64,000 nt of DNA from Odoribacter sp. GTDB lineage: Bacteria > Bacteroidota > Bacteroidia > Bacteroidales > Muribaculaceae. Below, piece by piece: positions 61,614 to 64,000 of the stretch (position 1 is its first letter; each line of letters opens with the position of its first letter). The notes beneath the pieces are model-generated. The model worked only from the letters and a program-made list of their open reading frames with translations. It searched no databases and had not been told where the DNA came from. The stretch lies in contig JAMPHZ010000003.1 of the NCBI GenBank assembly GCA_023663145.1, forward strand, positions 60,612-124,611, written 5' to 3'. A program made the position numbers and the translations under genes.

Positions 61614-62702
61614 TCAATCACCTGAAAGGTCAAGCACCACGTTATCAGAGCCTTTGTCATAATACTGACGCCTCAATGGCGAGCGGTGAGCCTCGTCAAA
61701 ACGGTTACGGTTACGGAAAATGTCAACAGCCGCGTATATAGCCTGGCGCAGCGAGTCTTCTGACGCAAGGTCTTTACCGGCTATGTCAAATCCGGTGCCG
61801 TGGTCGGGGGATGTGCGCACAAAAGGCAGACCGGCCGTAAAATTAACACCAGAATTCATAGCTAATGCCTTGAAAGGCGCAAGACCCTGATCATGATACA
61901 TGGCCAGGATGCCGTCAAATTTACGGAACTGCCCTGCACCGAAAAATCCGTCGGCCGGATAAGGGCCGAAAGCAAGCACCTTTTCATCACGTGCGGCAGC
62001 GATTGCGGGAGCAATTATTTCTGCTTCCTCTGCTCCGAGAAGGCCTCCGTCTCCGGCATGTGGATTCAGGCCTAAAACAGCTATGCGCGGAGAGTGTATA
62101 CCAAAGTCACGCTGAAGAGAGTTGTTGAACGTCTTCAGTTTGGCAATAATTTCGTCTTTGGAGACAGTGGCAGCCACCTTGGCAATGGGGGTATGCGTGG
62201 ACAGCAGCGCCACGCGCATTACATCATTACACAGAATCATGAGTGCATGCGCCGACTCGTCAGCAGCCACTGACTCAAGATACTCAGTGTGACCCGGGAA
62301 TGAGAATTGGCTGCTTTGTATTGTTGATTTGTTGATTGGAGCTGTTACAAGCACATCAATGTCTCCGGCCTTAAGATCCGCAACGGCGCGCTCAAGAGCA
62401 ATGAAAGCCGCTTTTCCGGCATCGGGCGACGGCACACCCGGTTCGGCATGCACTTCCTCACCCACCACGTTCACCATGTTATTTGCACCTTCACGCGCGT
62501 CGGAAGCATTGTCAATCTGTATAAACGGCACCGGACCCATGCCAAGTGCCTTGCGGTAGGATGCTGCGATCTTGGCCGAGCCATACACCACCGGCGTACA
62601 TAACTCCAGCATGCGCTCATCAGCCAGAGCCTTGAGTATAACCTCGTAGCCAATTCCATTTATATCGCCGTGGGTGATTCCCACTTTTATCTTGTTCTGC
62701 AT
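61614..62702 (-). CDS. pdxA: 4-Hydroxythreonine-4-phosphate dehydrogenase (vitamin B6 synthesis)
   Basis: NAD-dependent oxidation and decarboxylation of 4-phosphohydroxy-L-threonine in the same pathway as pdxB at 7586. The 362 residues show the N-terminal KVGITHGDINGIGYEVILKAL, the DVLVTAPINKSTIQ substrate segment, FPGHTEYLES, and metal-binding His residues in STHTPI, LNPHAGDGG and YHDQGLAPFKAL. C-terminal TSPDHGTGFDIAGK is also diagnostic. It is cytoplasmic and homodimeric in known cases. It starts 11 bases after the rlmN stop. Confidence 0.95.
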   Translation of the reverse strand: MQNKIKVGITHGDINGIGYEVILKALADERMLELCTPVVYGSAKIAASYRKALGMGPVPFIQIDNASDAREGANNMVNVVGEEVHAEPGVPSPDAGKAAFIALERAVADLKAGDIDVLVTAPINKSTIQSSQFSFPGHTEYLESVAADESAHALMILCNDVMRVALLSTHTPIAKVAATVSKDEIIAKLKTFNNSLQRDFGIHSPRIAVLGLNPHAGDGGLLGAEEAEIIAPAIAAARDEKVLAFGPYPADGFFGAGQFRKFDGILAMYHDQGLAPFKALAMNSGVNFTAGLPFVRTSPDHGTGFDIAGKDLASEDSLRQAIYAAVDIFRNRNRFDEAHRSPLRRQYYDKGSDNVVLDLSGD

Positions 62703-62713
62703 ATTGTTTAAAG

Positions 62714-63757
62714 TTATGATTCGTTTTTATTATTACCCGCAAGCATGCCACAGGCGGCATCAATGTCCTCTCCACGCGATGCGCGTATCGTGGCCGTTAC
62801 CCCACGCGAGTTAAGACGGTCGCGGAAAGCCTCCATTGCCATTTGCGAGGGGGGCTGCATATCACCCGAACCGGGCAACACATGATAACGTATAAGATTG
62901 ACCCGGGCTCCGGTACCGCTTATAAGTCGTGCGAGTGCATCGGCATGAGCCATATCGTCATTTATGCCTTTCCACAGGATATATTCCACAGAGAGACGCC
63001 GCTGATGAGTGAAATCATAGTCCCGCAACATCTGCATCACTGATGCTATGGGAAAAGCTTTCTCCACCGGCATTATCTCAACACGCTCACGTGAATAAGG
63101 ATTATGGAGACTCACTGCGAGATGCACCTTCGATTGCTCTGCCAGACGCTTGAGACCTGGAGTGTTACCGACGGTAGACACCGTGATGCGCTTCGGACTC
63201 CATGCCATCCCCCAGGGGGCGGTAAGTATTTCTATCACCTTGAGCACTGCGTCAAGATTATCAGTAGGCTCTCCCATACCCATAAACACTATGTTCGTCA
63301 GATTCCCACTGCCCGGGACCGATAGTATCTGATTCATGATAAGCGCCGGAGACAAGTTCCCGTGAAAGCCCTGACGACCTGTCATGCAGAAACTGCACCC
63401 CATGCGGCAACCGGCCTGCGATGACACGCACAACGTGGCACGTGGAGGATCCGGAATATAAACAGCCTCGACATCGTGGCCGGGTGTCCCTTCGAAGAGA
63501 TATTTGGCAGTACCATCATTGCTGAGAGAGGCCGCTCTCGGAGCTGACAGACCCACATAATAACCCTGATCAATGAGCCGGGCACGTGCCTGCTTCGAAA
63601 GATCTGTCATAGATTCTATATCGGTCACCCTTTTCTGATACAGCCATGCGGCCATCTGCTTCGCTGCAAACGGCTTAAGGCCTACACTGATAGCCACTTG
63701 ACGCAATTCATCAAGTGTAAGCCCAATCAATGGCCGGGAACAACAATTATCCATCAT
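62714..63757 (-). CDS. rlmN: 23S rRNA (adenine2503-C2)-methyltransferase
   Basis: Radical-SAM enzyme methylating A2503 of 23S rRNA (and A37 of some tRNAs). The 347-residue protein has a helical N-terminal domain (about 12-80), the iron-sulfur motif CRMGCSFC with Cys117, Cys121 and Cys124, the NIVFMGMGEPTDN segment, and a conserved C-terminal Cys near 338 (DAACGM) that forms the methyl intermediate. The start at 63757 (or 63754) was chosen because the -7 box at 63771-63778 lies between it and a longer in-frame start at 63850. It heads the five-gene minus-strand run. Confidence 0.94.
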   Translation of the reverse strand: MMDNCCSRPLIGLTLDELRQVAISVGLKPFAAKQMAAWLYQKRVTDIESMTDLSKQARARLIDQGYYVGLSAPRAASLSNDGTAKYLFEGTPGHDVEAVYIPDPPRATLCVSSQAGCRMGCSFCMTGRQGFHGNLSPALIMNQILSVPGSGNLTNIVFMGMGEPTDNLDAVLKVIEILTAPWGMAWSPKRITVSTVGNTPGLKRLAEQSKVHLAVSLHNPYSRERVEIMPVEKAFPIASVMQMLRDYDFTHQRRLSVEYILWKGINDDMAHADALARLISGTGARVNLIRYHVLPGSGDMQPPSQMAMEAFRDRLNSRGVTATIRASRGEDIDAACGMLAGNNKNES

Positions 63758-63770
63758 CAATAAATTTGCA

Positions 63771-63778
63771 CAAAAATA
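63771..63778 (-). promoter_or_regulatory. -7 promoter box of the rlmN operon
   Basis: The minus strand reads TATTTTTG, 13 bases before the ATG at 63757. Confidence 0.6.
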
Positions 63779-63841
63779 CGACAAAAAAAGGAAAAATGGA
63801 AGAAAAAAAGAGTACAAGCGCAAATATATGCCCAAAAAAAG

Positions 63842-63871
63842 TTGCCGCATGAAAAAAAATGCCTAACTTTG
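63842..63871 (+). promoter_or_regulatory. -33/-7 promoter of tRNA-Leu
   Basis: TTG at 63842-63844 and TAACTTTG at 63864-63871 are 19 bases apart, the canonical Bacteroidota arrangement. The box ends six bases before the tRNA, so the transcript begins close to its mature 5' end. Confidence 0.8.
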
Positions 63872-63877
63872 CACCGC

Positions 63878-63959
63878 GCCCGGATGGCGGAATCGGTAGA
63901 CGCGACGGTCTCAAACACCGTTGGGGCAACCCATCCCGGTTCGAGCCCGGGTCCGGGTA
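63878..63959 (+). tRNA. tRNA-Leu (anticodon CAA)
   Basis: An 82-base tRNA with a long variable arm as in type II tRNAs. The acceptor stem GCCCGGA pairs with TCCGGGT, the anticodon stem ACGGT/ACCGT holds the loop CTCAAAC (CAA, reads TTG), and the T arm CCCGG/CCGGG holds TTCGAGC. The discriminator base is A as expected for leucine. CCA is not encoded. Confidence 0.95.
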
Positions 63960-64000
63960 CTGATAATGACTGTTAATCACTTGATTTTCAGTCATTATTT

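Noticed and set aside
1..64000. CRISPR array or restriction/defence island
   Set aside because: No regularly spaced direct repeats, Cas, restriction-modification or toxin-antitoxin genes were seen on either strand.

Overview
The window comes from a member of the Bacteroidales, most probably a gut lineage such as the Muribaculaceae. Three things support this. Transcription starts are marked by the Bacteroidota -7 box (TAnnTTTG, usually TAACTTTG). There is a SusC/SusD pair, several TonB-dependent outer-membrane proteins and many lipoproteins. Families largely confined to the phylum are present (DUF4254, DUF4270, DUF4876/DUF6850-like proteins, the PpgA/GtrA/CDP-alcohol lipid cluster). The family-level assignment is inference. 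Shine-Dalgarno sequences are not obvious, as is usual for the phylum, so starts were chosen from promoter position, signal peptides and gene overlaps. No CRISPR array, rRNA, insertion sequence or integrase was seen, and no gene in the 64 kb looks like a DNA-binding regulator.

Layout. 0-7 kb: a GH20 hexosaminidase with a duplicated-domain secreted protein (minus), then a promoter with a structured leader and a 15-codon ORF, then a large outer-membrane beta-barrel protein (plus). 7-12.5 kb (minus): thioredoxin, PdxB, a membrane protein, PurD and a THUMP-domain rRNA methyltransferase. 12.7-23 kb (minus): a secreted protein, then an operon of TonB receptor, DUF4876-like lipoprotein, DUF6850-like outer-membrane protein and M16 protease. 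23-26.3 kb (minus): a probable glycine-lipid acyltransferase pair with a secreted esterase. 26.3-29.9 kb (plus): a glycan/envelope operon (polytopic protein, GT2, SDR-like fragment, DUF115-like). 30.2-37.1 kb (plus): SusC, SusD and a surface lipoprotein. 37.2-39.7 kb: a stand-alone GT5 N-domain protein, a DUF4270 lipoprotein and tRNA-Thr(CGT).

40-45.8 kb (plus): ParE, CoaD, an S41 protease, DUF4254 and GT9 in one run. 45.9-52.4 kb (plus): a compact cluster for inositol phospholipids and probably inositol sphingolipids: ATP-grasp protein, PgpA-like phosphatase, GtrA, two CDP-alcohol phosphatidyltransferases, a PAP2/Aur1-like synthase, a 73-residue protein, and myo-inositol-phosphate synthase under its own promoter. 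52.6-58.5 kb (plus): secreted endonuclease I, GH3-like adenylating enzyme, alkaline phosphatase and threonine ammonia-lyase. 58.6-63.8 kb (minus): RlmN, PdxA, a glutaminyl-cyclase-like M28 lipoprotein, SufE and a POT peptide transporter. tRNA-Leu(CAA) closes the window.

How the parts work together. Much of the window is envelope biology: lipid head-group synthesis (inositol lipids and glycine lipids), outer-membrane import and surface glycan assembly, mixed with housekeeping genes for cofactors (PdxA, PdxB, CoaD, SufE), purines (PurD), rRNA modification and DNA topology. The leads I consider most worth testing are the TonB-receptor/M16 protease operon (possibly a protein- or peptide-import and processing system), the inositol-lipid cluster with its unassigned ATP-grasp enzyme, and the structured leader at 3.8 kb.
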